Below are positions 18,038 through 26,122 of a stretch of DNA of 64,000 nucleotides, piece after piece. The notes beneath the pieces are model-generated. The model was not told the DNA's origin. It saw nothing but the letters and a program-made list of their open reading frames with translations, and did not search any database. Position numbers and translations under genes: made by a program. The stretch covers positions 558,001 to 622,000 of the forward strand of contig NZ_LIVQ01000001.1 in assembly GCF_001905445.1 (NCBI RefSeq), given 5' to 3'. Source of the DNA: Streptomyces sp. CB00455 (lineage in GTDB: Bacteria > Actinomycetota > Actinomycetes > Streptomycetales > Streptomycetaceae). How positions within the stretch are numbered: the stretch's first letter is position 1; the number at the start of each line of letters is the position of its first letter.

Positions 18038-18772
18038 ATGCCCGTACTTGCCGGACCCCGTGGGGTCCTGTCCGCCGCGGTCGCGGCCGCCGTCCTGCTG
18101 GCGGGAGCGACCGGTTGCACGGGTACGGCGGGTAAGGAGGGAACGTCCCCGGCGGCTGCTGCTTCCCCGCCACCGGCATCCGCTTCCGGGGCGGCCACGG
18201 CCGCCGCCCCTGCCTCACCGTCGGTCTCCGGATCCCCGGCCGCCGCCTCGCCTTCCCGGACGCCCGCCGCCATGTCCTCCGCGCCGGCGACGCCCGCGAC
18301 CGGCCGCACCACGACCCCGCCGCCCGCCCCGACCTGGCTGACGGTCTCGGTCGACACCCGGGCGGGCCGGCTCGCGCTCGCGCGCGGCGGCCCGGCGCAG
18401 GAGTTCACCGTCACCCTGCGGAACGGGAACTCCGACGAGTACCGGCACCTGCTGGTCGCCTTCCAGATGGAACCCCCCGGCAGCCCGCCGGTCGGACAGG
18501 ATGGCGGGCCCGGCTTCACGCTGGAGCGCTTCGACCAGACTTCGGGCACCTGGCACCCGGCGGCGCTGCGCGTCGCCAACGACCGCCTTCCGGAGTCGAT
18601 GCTGGACGGCGGCACACCGCTCGCCCGTTCCGGCGTGCGCGTCGAGCGCTACCGCCTGCGCGCGGCGGCGGGCGGCCCCACCGGCAGCAGTCCCCTGGTC
18701 GTGTCCTTCGTCGACACCGACGCCGACCGCGAAACCGCGGCCCACGCGGTCCTGGCCCACACCACCCGCTGA
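18038..18772 (+). CDS. Putative lipoprotein with Ala/Ser/Pro-rich linker
   Basis: A 244-residue protein with a lipoprotein signal ending LLAGATGC (Cys27), then about 80 residues of Ala/Ser/Pro linker. A C-terminal beta-rich domain follows (VSVDTRAGRLALARGGPAQE, then FTVTLRNGNSDEYRHLLVAF), resembling the Ig-like or signal-peptidase-associated domains seen in Streptomyces wall proteins. The ATG at 18038 follows GGGGGAA; longer readings upstream do not give a better signal peptide. Presumably anchored on the outer face of the membrane. Confidence 0.75.
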   Translation: MPVLAGPRGVLSAAVAAAVLLAGATGCTGTAGKEGTSPAAAASPPPASASGAATAAAPASPSVSGSPAAASPSRTPAAMSSAPATPATGRTTTPPPAPTWLTVSVDTRAGRLALARGGPAQEFTVTLRNGNSDEYRHLLVAFQMEPPGSPPVGQDGGPGFTLERFDQTSGTWHPAALRVANDRLPESMLDGGTPLARSGVRVERYRLRAAAGGPTGSSPLVVSFVDTDADRETAAHAVLAHTTR

Positions 18773-18928
18773 GGGCCTCCCGCCGGCGGGGGGCCTCCGG
18801 GGCGGGCGAACCTCCGGGGCGGGGGGGGCGGAGCAGGCACGCGCAGGCTCGCCCCCGCCGCGCGTCGGCAGCGCGTCGGCCGCCTGCCTGCCGTATCCCG
18901 CCGGAACAGGATCGGGCGCAGGCAGCGC

Positions 18929-19684
18929 CTACCGAGGGCAGCGCGGTCCGGGGGCGGCGGCCGAGGCGTTGCAGACGCCGCACCGGCGCCGGCCGGAGGA
19001 GGCCGCGGGATCGGCTTCGTGCCGCCCGTGCCCGTCACCGTGCGCGCCGAGCGCGACCGAGGCGGTGTGCCAGGCGGCGGTGACGGCGCGGCGGGCCCGC
19101 TCCGTCGCCTCGGCCACACCCCCGTGGAGGTGGAGCGGCGCGCCGATGTGGACGTGGAGGCGGGGCCTGCGCAGCGGGGCGGTGAGGGCGCCGGCGAGCT
19201 GTTTGGCGCTGCCGCCGGAGCACAGGCGGCGCGAGCCCGCCTGGCCCACGGGCACGACGGGTGCGCCGGTCGAGGCGGCGAGCCGGGCCAGTCCGCTGCG
19301 GAAGGGGCCGGGGGCCGATTCGCCCGCGTCGCGGCGGCCCGGGAGCCCGCCCTCGCCGTAGAGCAGCACGTGGCGGCCGGCGGCGAGCGCGGCGGCCGCG
19401 GCATCGAGGGAGTCCGCGGCGCGCCGGGTGCCGCGGTGCACGGCGATGTGGCCTTCGCGCCGCAGGGCGGCCCCGAGCAGCGGCACCCGCCACAGGCCAC
19501 TGGTGGCGAGGATCACCGGCTCGATCCCGTGCCGGCGCAGCGCCGCGACGACGACGGCGGGGTCGGCGAGCGAGGTGTGGTTGGCCACGAGGATGCTGCC
19601 GCCGGCGGGCAGCCCGCCGGCTTCGGCGGTGACCGTGAGCCGCCCGCAGGCGGGTACGACGGTGGCGGCGATTCGGCTGAGCAT
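18929..19684 (-). CDS. 1-acyl-sn-glycerol-3-phosphate acyltransferase-like (PlsC family)
   Basis: A 251-residue PlsC-family protein. Motif I (HX4D) is VANHTSLADP, motif III reads LLYGEGGLPGRR, and motif IV includes PVVPVGQAGS. It would transfer an acyl group to a glycerophosphate-type acceptor at the inner membrane face. It is a short member that ends in a Cys-containing tail (GRRRCGVCNAS). The ATG at 19684 begins the conserved region; earlier in-frame codons give only Arg/Pro-rich sequence. Confidence 0.82.
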   Translation of the reverse strand: MLSRIAATVVPACGRLTVTAEAGGLPAGGSILVANHTSLADPAVVVAALRRHGIEPVILATSGLWRVPLLGAALRREGHIAVHRGTRRAADSLDAAAAALAAGRHVLLYGEGGLPGRRDAGESAPGPFRSGLARLAASTGAPVVPVGQAGSRRLCSGGSAKQLAGALTAPLRRPRLHVHIGAPLHLHGGVAEATERARRAVTAAWHTASVALGAHGDGHGRHEADPAASSGRRRCGVCNASAAAPGPRCPR

Positions 19685-19899
19685 GGACGACCCCGTTCGG
19701 CTGGCACGGCGCCGGCGCCGGCGCTGGTGCCGTCCATGCTCGACCGCTGCGGCGGCCGGGTCATGAGTAGCCGTACTCACCCCGCGTAGGTGGGGCGACC
19801 ACCGCACCGGGGCGCCACGCCGCGGGTCTGCCCGGGCCGGTGAGCTCGGGGAGCCGATCGCGCAGGCCAGGAGGGGGCGGGCGTCGGGAGCCGGGCGGC

Positions 19900-20001
19900 C
19901 CGCTGCCCGCGGCGGCCGCACGCCACCTGCGGCTGACCTTCACCGGCAACACCGGCTGGCCTGCCGGTCAGCTGTCCGGACTGGAGGCGTACAGCTCGTA
20001 G
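19900..20001 (+). pseudogene. 3' remnant of a carbohydrate-binding-module gene
   Basis: One frame ends LRLTFTGNTGWPAGQLSGLE-AYSS and a stop at 19999-20001. This closely resembles the last strand of discoidin/CBM32-type modules at the C-terminus of secreted glycoside hydrolases. Nothing upstream in any frame continues the domain. It is followed directly by a strong terminator, as an intact gene end would be. I infer that the rest of the gene was deleted. Confidence 0.6.
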
Positions 20002-20016
20002 GAGGACCGGTCCGAA

Positions 20017-20057
20017 CGCACGGCGGCCGGCGCGGCATCCGCGCCGGCCGCCGTGCG
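20017..20057 (+). terminator. Terminator hairpin after the CBM remnant
   Basis: A perfect 18-bp stem (CGCACGGCGGCCGGCGCG) with a five-base loop. It lies between the remnant and the carboxypeptidase gene. The rest of 19685-20258 (outside remnant and hairpin) shows no gene. Confidence 0.8.
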
Positions 20058-20258
20058 TCTTCGGTTCGCCCGCGCGGAGTATGACCGAACGGTCACAGGT
20101 TCGGGCCGGCGGAACGGGTGGGGCGCGGCGGACATCTAGGGGGTCGGCGCGGCCCCGCGGAGGGCCGCGTCCGACGTATCGGCAAGACCGGCGCGCTACC
20201 GGACACCGCGTGCGCGGTGGCGGCGGCGGCCGGGTGTGAGTGGCAAGGCGGGGCTGGG

Positions 20259-22868
20259 ATGAAGGCGGTAACGGTGGCGGGCGGTTCCCCGGACACTCCG
20301 GAAACAGAGAAGGAGGCGGCGGCCGGGGAGGCGGTACGCGACGCGGTGGTCGAAACCCCGGCCGAACCGGCGGAAGCGCCGGAGTCCGCGGTAGACCACC
20401 TCCCGCAGGACGGGCGCTCCCCCGCCGCCCGCCCCGATCCGGCCGAACCCGCCGAACCGGCCGGACAGCCGGCCGCCAAGTCCGCCCAGCCCGCCGAACC
20501 GGCCGGACAGCCCGAGGCCGCCAAGTCTGCCGATCCGGGCGAACCCGCCCAGCCCGCCCAGCCCGCGGAATCCGCCGAACCGGCCGAACCCGCCCAGTCT
20601 GCCGAGTCGGCCGGACAGGCCGAGTCCGCCGAGCGCACCGGTCCCGTCGAACGGGCCGAGGCCGCCGAACCGGCCGGGCAGGCCCGGCAGGCCGCCCGGG
20701 AGCTCGACCGCGAAGGCGCGGCGGAGACCGCGGACCGTACCCCGCGCGAGCCCGACCCCGAACCGGTCGCGGACACGACGCCCGAATCGCAGCAGCCGGA
20801 GCACGCCACCACCCCGGCGGAGGAGCCGAACAGCGAGGACACCGCTGACGGGCGGGCCGAAACGCCCACCGCCGACGCATCGCAGGACGAGCCGGACAGC
20901 GAGGACGCCCTCGACGGGCCGGGCGAAGCGCGCCCCGCCGAAGAGGCGGACCCGTCCGGGTCCGGGGACGGCGACTCCGACGACGGCGTGGCGGTTGCCG
21001 GGCCCGCCGCCGACGGCACCGACGGCACCGACGGAGAGAGCGCGCTCCAGCCCCCGCAGCACACCGCGCCCGACGCCGGCCCCGTGACCGGCGAAGAGGG
21101 AACCCCCGAAGCGGCGCGGCCCGAGCACGCCGCCCCGGCGCAGGAGCCGGACGGCGAGGACGCCCCGGCCGAGCCCGCCGCAGCGCAGACGGCGGCGCAG
21201 GGCCCGGAGGGCTCGGACGCAGCGGAGGACGGTTCCGCGCCGCAGGAGGAGGACGGCGGCCCGCAGGACGAGGACGAACCGGCCACCGCGGCGGTCGTCC
21301 CCGCACAAGATACGGACGAGGGCGACGGCACGTCCGGCCATAAGGAGGCCGCGCCCCGGCGGACGCCGTCCTGGGCCCGGGGAGAGGGCAGCGACGCCGG
21401 AAGACCGAGTCGGTTCGTCGCCCTCAAACCGCTGGACGGCTCGCCCCGCACCGCCGCCCCGGCACCCACACCCTCCCCGCACCTCGCACCCGCACCCGCA
21501 CCCACCTCCACCTCCGTCCCCCCGGTCGGCGCCGTCGCCCCGCCGGCCCCGCTCGACCTGCTCGCCGGGCTCACGAACACCGCTTCCGCGCCGGAGACGC
21601 GCCGCCGGACCGCGCTGCGCCGCGTCGCGGTGTGGAGCCCGGTCCTGCTGCTCCTCGCCGGAGTCTTCACCGGCGCCCAGCTGCTGCGCCCCCTGCCCGC
21701 CCCCACCGTCATCGCCGCGCAGAGCGGCCACACGCTCGACGGGCAGTTCTCCGTTCCGTGGCCCGCAAAGGGCCAGGGCGCGGTCCGTGTCCCCGGCTCC
21801 GGCGACATCGGGACCTTCGGCGAGCAGAAGCCGGTCCCCACCGCCAGCGTCGCCAAGGTGATGACGGCCTACGTCCTCCTCAGGAACCATCCCCTGAAGA
21901 AGTCCGAGACCGGTCCGGACATCGAGATCGACGCGAAGGCCGTGGCCGACGGCACCTCGGAGAACGAGTCCCGGGTCGTGGGGCTCACCGCCGGGACGAA
22001 GTTCAGCCAGCAGGACATGCTCAAGATGCTGATGATCCCCTCGGCCAACAACATCGCCCGCCTGCTCGCCCGCTGGGACACGGGCAGCGACTCCGAGACC
22101 GCGTTCGTCGGGAAGATGAACGCCGCCGCGAAGGAGCTCGGGATGCGGGACACCACCTACACCGACCCCAGCGGTCTGGACGCGGGCACCGTCAGTACGG
22201 CCGTCGATCAATTGAAGCTGGCCGAGGCGGTCATGAAGGACGAGGCCTTCCGCGCGGTCGTGACCCTGCCCAGCGCCCCGGTCAAGGGGCTCTCGCAGCC
22301 GCTCGTCAACAACAACACCCTGCTCTCCAGCACCGGACTGAGCATCCGGGGGATCAAGACCGGTTCGAGCACGCCCGCCGGCGGCGCGCTCATGTGGGCA
22401 GCGTACAAGTCGGTCGGGGACGAGACCCCGCTGATCCTCGGCACGTTGATGGACCAGCGCGTGGACGGTCCGGATCTCAACGCCACCAAGAGCCTGGCGC
22501 TGGTCCAGGCGAACAGCAAGAAGATCATCGAAGCCGTACGGGAGGCACTCGCCGCGGCGCCGGTCGCCCGCAAGGGCCAGACCGTCGGGTACGTCGACGA
22601 CGGGCTCGGCGGCCGGACGGCGCTGGTGGCGACGAAGGACCTCGACGTGATCGGTGTCCCCGGCCAGCAGCTGAAGCTCGTCCTCACCACCGGCAAGGGG
22701 CCCGGCACCGGAGGGGGCGCCCCGCCCCTGCCGCACACCGCGAAAGCCGGAACCGAAGTCGGCGTCCTGACGGCCGGTGAGGGCGAAGGGGCGAAGAGCG
22801 TGCCGGTGGCGGTGCGGGGCGCACTGGCGGAACCTTCGCTCGGCGCCCGGCTCACCCGCCTCCGGTAG
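20259..22868 (+). CDS. D-alanyl-D-alanine carboxypeptidase (S11) with a long acidic cytoplasmic head
   Basis: An 869-residue protein. Residues 1 to about 440 are low-complexity Pro/Ala/Glu/Asp with PAEPAEPAGQPA-like repeats. A short basic patch (ETRRRTALRR) and one membrane segment (about 455-477, WSPVLLLLAGVFTGAQLL) follow, then an extracellular S11 peptidase domain. Its active site is complete: SVAK (Ser530-Lys533), SANN (Ser595, Asn597) and KTG (Lys700). S11 enzymes trim the terminal D-Ala of peptidoglycan stem peptides. Typical members are 380-450 residues, so the head roughly doubles the protein. The topology puts the acidic head in the cytoplasm. Start at 20259 is the best choice but not certain. 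Confidence 0.9.
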   Translation: MKAVTVAGGSPDTPETEKEAAAGEAVRDAVVETPAEPAEAPESAVDHLPQDGRSPAARPDPAEPAEPAGQPAAKSAQPAEPAGQPEAAKSADPGEPAQPAQPAESAEPAEPAQSAESAGQAESAERTGPVERAEAAEPAGQARQAARELDREGAAETADRTPREPDPEPVADTTPESQQPEHATTPAEEPNSEDTADGRAETPTADASQDEPDSEDALDGPGEARPAEEADPSGSGDGDSDDGVAVAGPAADGTDGTDGESALQPPQHTAPDAGPVTGEEGTPEAARPEHAAPAQEPDGEDAPAEPAAAQTAAQGPEGSDAAEDGSAPQEEDGGPQDEDEPATAAVVPAQDTDEGDGTSGHKEAAPRRTPSWARGEGSDAGRPSRFVALKPLDGSPRTAAPAPTPSPHLAPAPAPTSTSVPPVGAVAPPAPLDLLAGLTNTASAPETRRRTALRRVAVWSPVLLLLAGVFTGAQLLRPLPAPTVIAAQSGHTLDGQFSVPWPAKGQGAVRVPGSGDIGTFGEQKPVPTASVAKVMTAYVLLRNHPLKKSETGPDIEIDAKAVADGTSENESRVVGLTAGTKFSQQDMLKMLMIPSANNIARLLARWDTGSDSETAFVGKMNAAAKELGMRDTTYTDPSGLDAGTVSTAVDQLKLAEAVMKDEAFRAVVTLPSAPVKGLSQPLVNNNTLLSSTGLSIRGIKTGSSTPAGGALMWAAYKSVGDETPLILGTLMDQRVDGPDLNATKSLALVQANSKKIIEAVREALAAAPVARKGQTVGYVDDGLGGRTALVATKDLDVIGVPGQQLKLVLTTGKGPGTGGGAPPLPHTAKAGTEVGVLTAGEGEGAKSVPVAVRGALAEPSLGARLTRLR

Positions 22869-22917
22869 CGGCCGGCGGCGGCCCGGAATCGCGGCCCTTC
22901 GGGTCGGCCGGACAGCA

Positions 22918-23004
22918 CTAGAGCCCACCCGTGAAGAGGAGCTCGTTCGGCGAGCTCCTGATCGCGATCAGGGCCGCGGTGGTCAGACGCGCGAGCGTGC
23001 GCAT
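22918..23004 (-). CDS. Very small peptide (28 residues), hypothetical
   Basis: An ATG at 23004 with a good ribosome site (CAGGAG, nine bases upstream) opens a 28-codon frame: MRTLARLTTAALIAIRSSPN then ELLFTGGL. The amphipathic basic start could be a short leader peptide or membrane-active peptide. It is too short to judge by codon bias. Confidence 0.4.
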   Translation of the reverse strand: MRTLARLTTAALIAIRSSPNELLFTGGL

Positions 23005-23460
23005 GGAGGGGGCTCCTGGAGGGTGGGCGGTCGTCACCAGACGGCCGCTGCCCCGGCAGGCGCTGCGGGGCGCGACCAACCTCACCATCGGGTGCCTGGG
23101 CGGTGCGGCTTGAGCCGGCTCTTCGTCTCTTGCCCGCCCGGGACCCGACCCGGACCCGACCGGGGCCCGCCCGGGTGCGGCCGGAGCGGCCCTTGGCGCC
23201 CAGCGCAGACCGGACCGCCCCGGCCACCATTCGGCGCAGGCGAGGGGTCCGGGCGGCCCGTGGGCAATCACCCGCACGGGCTCACCTGGGGAGAGCCGTA
23301 CGGATGACGGACCGGGACGCGACGGACCGGGATGCCGGGCGGGCGCGCCCCGGGGGTGCCCCGGGACGCGACCGACCCTTGTACTCCTCCCCTGCCACCG
23401 TGTGCCGCGCTGCCGTGTCCCGGACACCGGACGCCTGCCGGTGTCACGGGCCGGCTGCGG
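23005..23460. other. Gene-free stretch
   Basis: About 450 bases with no convincing coding frame on either strand. It contains GACCCGGACCCGACC-type direct repeats (about 23145-23165) but no strong hairpin that I could define. It may carry the promoter of the small peptide at 22918-23004. Confidence 0.5.
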
Positions 23461-24261
23461 TCACGCGCCCGGCGGCACCCGGGACGGGCGGCCCGAGCCG
23501 CGCGTGAGGCGGTAGCCGAAAATGCCCGCGAGGGCGCCGAGCACCCCTCCGGCCGCCGTCCAGAGCCAGCGGTCCGACCACCAGCCGCCGGCCCAGCCGT
23601 CCTCCGGCTCGCGCAGGGACGAGGTGACGGTGGCCGGGACCAGCGGAGCCGCCAGGCTGCCGTCGACGGCACTGGCGCCGCCGGTCTCCTCCACCGCGGC
23701 CTCGACGGCCGCGCGCACCGGCAGCCCGAGGTCCTCCTCGGGCAGGCCGACGACGGTCAGGCGCACGTAGTAGCTGCCCGGCAGCGGGTCGTTGGCCCAC
23801 GGCTCGGCCGCCGCCCGTACGGTGCGCAGGGTGCAGGACAGCTGCACGGACGCCGCTTCCTTGGCTGCGGCCCGCGACTGCGTCCCGTAGGTGCACGCCT
23901 GCCGGCGGCGCAGCCCGTCGTACACGTCGAGCCGCCAGGTCGCGGCGCCGTGCCGGGTCGCGGAGTCGGGCAGCGTGACGGTGGCCTTGACCGTGGCGCG
24001 CTGCTGCGCGTCGACGGGCAGGACCCAGTACAGGTAATCGCCGGTGGACGCGCCGGCCGTGGCCTGCTGGCCCGGGCGGAACGCGGTGGCGGTGCGGAAG
24101 CCGGTGCCCGCCTCGGTCGGAGCGGCCTCGCCCTGGCCGGATTTCGGGCCGGCGCTGGAGCCGGGGCCGGCCGGGGAGGTGTCGGCGGCGGCCGTCCCCG
24201 CCGCCGTGAGGGCGGCTGCCGCGACCAGCAGGGCGGCGCTCAGGGTGCGTACGGTACGCAT
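23461..24261 (-). CDS. Exported membrane-anchored partner of the vWA protein
   Basis: A 266-residue protein with a signal peptide (MRTVRTLSAALLVAAAALTA, cleaved near AAA-DTS). Its extracellular beta domain contains ATAFRPGQQATAGASTGDYL and ends before one C-terminal membrane helix (WLWTAAGGVLGALAGIFGYR). The PGQ...Y-pattern domain resembles the second domain of the vWA protein encoded just upstream. Its ATG shares one base with that gene's stop (TGATG), indicating coupled translation. Function unknown; it probably forms a complex with the vWA protein on the cell surface. Confidence 0.82.
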   Translation of the reverse strand: MRTVRTLSAALLVAAAALTAAGTAAADTSPAGPGSSAGPKSGQGEAAPTEAGTGFRTATAFRPGQQATAGASTGDYLYWVLPVDAQQRATVKATVTLPDSATRHGAATWRLDVYDGLRRRQACTYGTQSRAAAKEAASVQLSCTLRTVRAAAEPWANDPLPGSYYVRLTVVGLPEEDLGLPVRAAVEAAVEETGGASAVDGSLAAPLVPATVTSSLREPEDGWAGGWWSDRWLWTAAGGVLGALAGIFGYRLTRGSGRPSRVPPGA

Positions 24262-25538
24262 CAGTTGGTCCTCCAGACGGAGATGCGCCAGCGCGAGATC
24301 CATCCCCACACCAGGCCGGCCAGCAGTCCGGTGAGGACCAGGACGGCCAGCAGCCACCAGCCGCGGCCGAGGCCGAAGGCGGCGGCGTCGGAGGTCGTGC
24401 CGGGGCCGTCCACCACCTCGATGGTGAGCTCGACGGGCATGCCCGGGGTGGTCTTGACGAGGGCGGGGGCGGAGAAGGAGTTGCTGACCTGGAGGCAGAC
24501 GGTCTCCGCCGCCTCCTTCGCCCCGTCGTCCGCTCCGTCGATCTCGGCCTTCGGGTAGCGCAGGCCGGTGGAGAGGACGTCGGTGCGCCCGTCACCGGCT
24601 TCCGAGCCCCGTACGATCTCGCGGCCGTGGACGGTGGTGGCGCGCAGCAGGACGCCGTAGTCGTTGTTGACGGCCCGGTCGGCGGCGATGCTCACCGAGG
24701 CGCGCAGCTCCTGGCCCGGGCGGACGTCGACGCGATACCAGCGGTGTTCACCGAAGGTCTCGCGGTCGCTGTAGAGGCCGGGCGTCAGCTGCGGGGCGCT
24801 CGCGCACTGCTTGGCGCCCTCGGTGGCGACGGGGTTGACGACCGGGTCCGCCGCGCGGTCGACCAACTGGCGGACCCTGCCGGACAGTTCCGCCGTGTGC
24901 TGGACGGAGGTGTAGGTACCGCCGGTTGCCTCGGCGATGCAGGTGAGCTGGGTCCGGGTCTTGGCGTCGGGCACCAGGCCGAGGGTGTCGATGACGAGGT
25001 GGATGCCCTTGGCGGCGATGTCGCGGGCCACCTCGCACGGGTCCAGCGGGGCGCAGGTGTCCTCGCCGTCGGTGATGAGCACGATCCGTTTGGTGGCGTT
25101 GCCGCCGTCCAGGTCCTGGGCGGCGCCGAGCAGGGCGGGGCCGATCGGGGTCCAGCCGGTGGGGGCGAGGGTGGCCACGGCGGTCTTCGCCTCGGTCCGG
25201 TTCAGCGGCCCGACCGGGTAGAGCTGCCTGGTGTCCTTGCAGCCGAGCGCCTTGTCCTCACCGGGGTAGGTGGCGCCCAGGGTGCGTATGCCGAGCCGGA
25301 CTTCGTCGGGGACCGCGTCGATGACCTCGTTGAAGGCCTGCTTCGCCGCGGCCATCCGGGACTGGCCGTCGATGTCGGTCGCCCGCATGGAGCCGCTGAC
25401 GTCCAGGACGAGGTCGACCTTCGGGGGTTCCTTCGCCGTCGGACCGTCGGCGGCGGTGGCGCTCGCCGGGAAGAGCCCGACGGCCAGGGCGGCGAGCAGG
25501 CCGCACGCCCCGGCCGCCAGCCGTTTTCTTGTGATCAT
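24261..25538 (-). CDS. Exported von Willebrand factor A domain protein
   Basis: A 425-residue protein with a signal peptide ending near ATAADG. A vWA domain (about 40-225) with an intact MIDAS (LVLDVSGSM, later a Thr loop in TGWTPIGPALLGAA and Asp in LITDGEDTC) is followed by a beta domain (TPGLYSDRETFGEHRWYRV) and a C-terminal membrane helix (WWLLAVLVLTGLLAGLVWGW). The topology places vWA outside the cell. vWA domains bind partners through the metal site; the obvious candidate is the coupled downstream gene. ATG at 25538 chosen because it begins the signal peptide (MITRKRLAAG). Confidence 0.87.
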   Translation of the reverse strand: MITRKRLAAGACGLLAALAVGLFPASATAADGPTAKEPPKVDLVLDVSGSMRATDIDGQSRMAAAKQAFNEVIDAVPDEVRLGIRTLGATYPGEDKALGCKDTRQLYPVGPLNRTEAKTAVATLAPTGWTPIGPALLGAAQDLDGGNATKRIVLITDGEDTCAPLDPCEVARDIAAKGIHLVIDTLGLVPDAKTRTQLTCIAEATGGTYTSVQHTAELSGRVRQLVDRAADPVVNPVATEGAKQCASAPQLTPGLYSDRETFGEHRWYRVDVRPGQELRASVSIAADRAVNNDYGVLLRATTVHGREIVRGSEAGDGRTDVLSTGLRYPKAEIDGADDGAKEAAETVCLQVSNSFSAPALVKTTPGMPVELTIEVVDGPGTTSDAAAFGLGRGWWLLAVLVLTGLLAGLVWGWISRWRISVWRTN

Positions 25539-25690
25539 CGCCGGATCGTATTGAGGATCGCGCGGCAATCCAAAACGTGCCGGTGGGGCCGTCCTTGACG
25601 GACCGGCGGCTCGTGCCCGGGCATCCGGGGGGTCTTCGGCGCCGGGAAATCCCGGTGCGGGGGACGAGGGGTGTTACCTAGGGTGCGGGG

Positions 25691-26065
25691 ATGAGCTCCC
25701 GCACTTTCCGCATCACCGTCCGCGGCTCCTTCGACGGCCTCACGGCCGGCCAGCGGGCCGAGCTGCTCGCCGACGCGCCCGCGCACGACATGCTGCGCGC
25801 GGCCTTCACCGAGGAGGGCCACCTCACCTACGACGTCGCCGCCCGTCCCTTCTTCACGTTCCGGTTCCTGGATTCGGGCGAGGCCGAGGAGGACATCCTC
25901 GACGCGACGGCCCGCGCCGAACTGGCTGCGGAGAGCTGGCTGACCGAGCGGGGCTACGGCTTCAAGCAGCTCAGGTCCCAGGCCCAGGACCTTTCGACGG
26001 CTCCGCTGGGCAAGCGCCGCCGCCAGGAGGCGGCCCGCGCCACGGGCACCGGGCCCGCCGCCTGA
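25691..26065 (+). CDS. DUF6204 family protein
   Basis: A 124-residue soluble protein: TFRITVRGSFDGLTAGQRAE opens it, AAFTEEGHLTYD is in the middle, and ESWLTERGYGFKQLRSQAQD is near the end. This matches the small Streptomyces family DUF6204 as I know it. No function is established. It is divergent from the vWA gene pair and convergent with the FAD monooxygenase. Confidence 0.8.
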   Translation: MSSRTFRITVRGSFDGLTAGQRAELLADAPAHDMLRAAFTEEGHLTYDVAARPFFTFRFLDSGEAEEDILDATARAELAAESWLTERGYGFKQLRSQAQDLSTAPLGKRRRQEAARATGTGPAA

Positions 26066-26122
26066 GGACCGCCCGCGCCTCGTCCACGGGCCTGCCCGAG
26101 ACCCGCCCGGGGCTCACCGGTG

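Noticed and set aside
19777..22928. Long open frames antisense to the carboxypeptidase gene (up to about 900 codons)
   Set aside because: They are Arg/Gly/Pro-rich shadows of the repetitive acidic head and carry no recognisable domain; the plus frame encodes a complete S11 enzyme.
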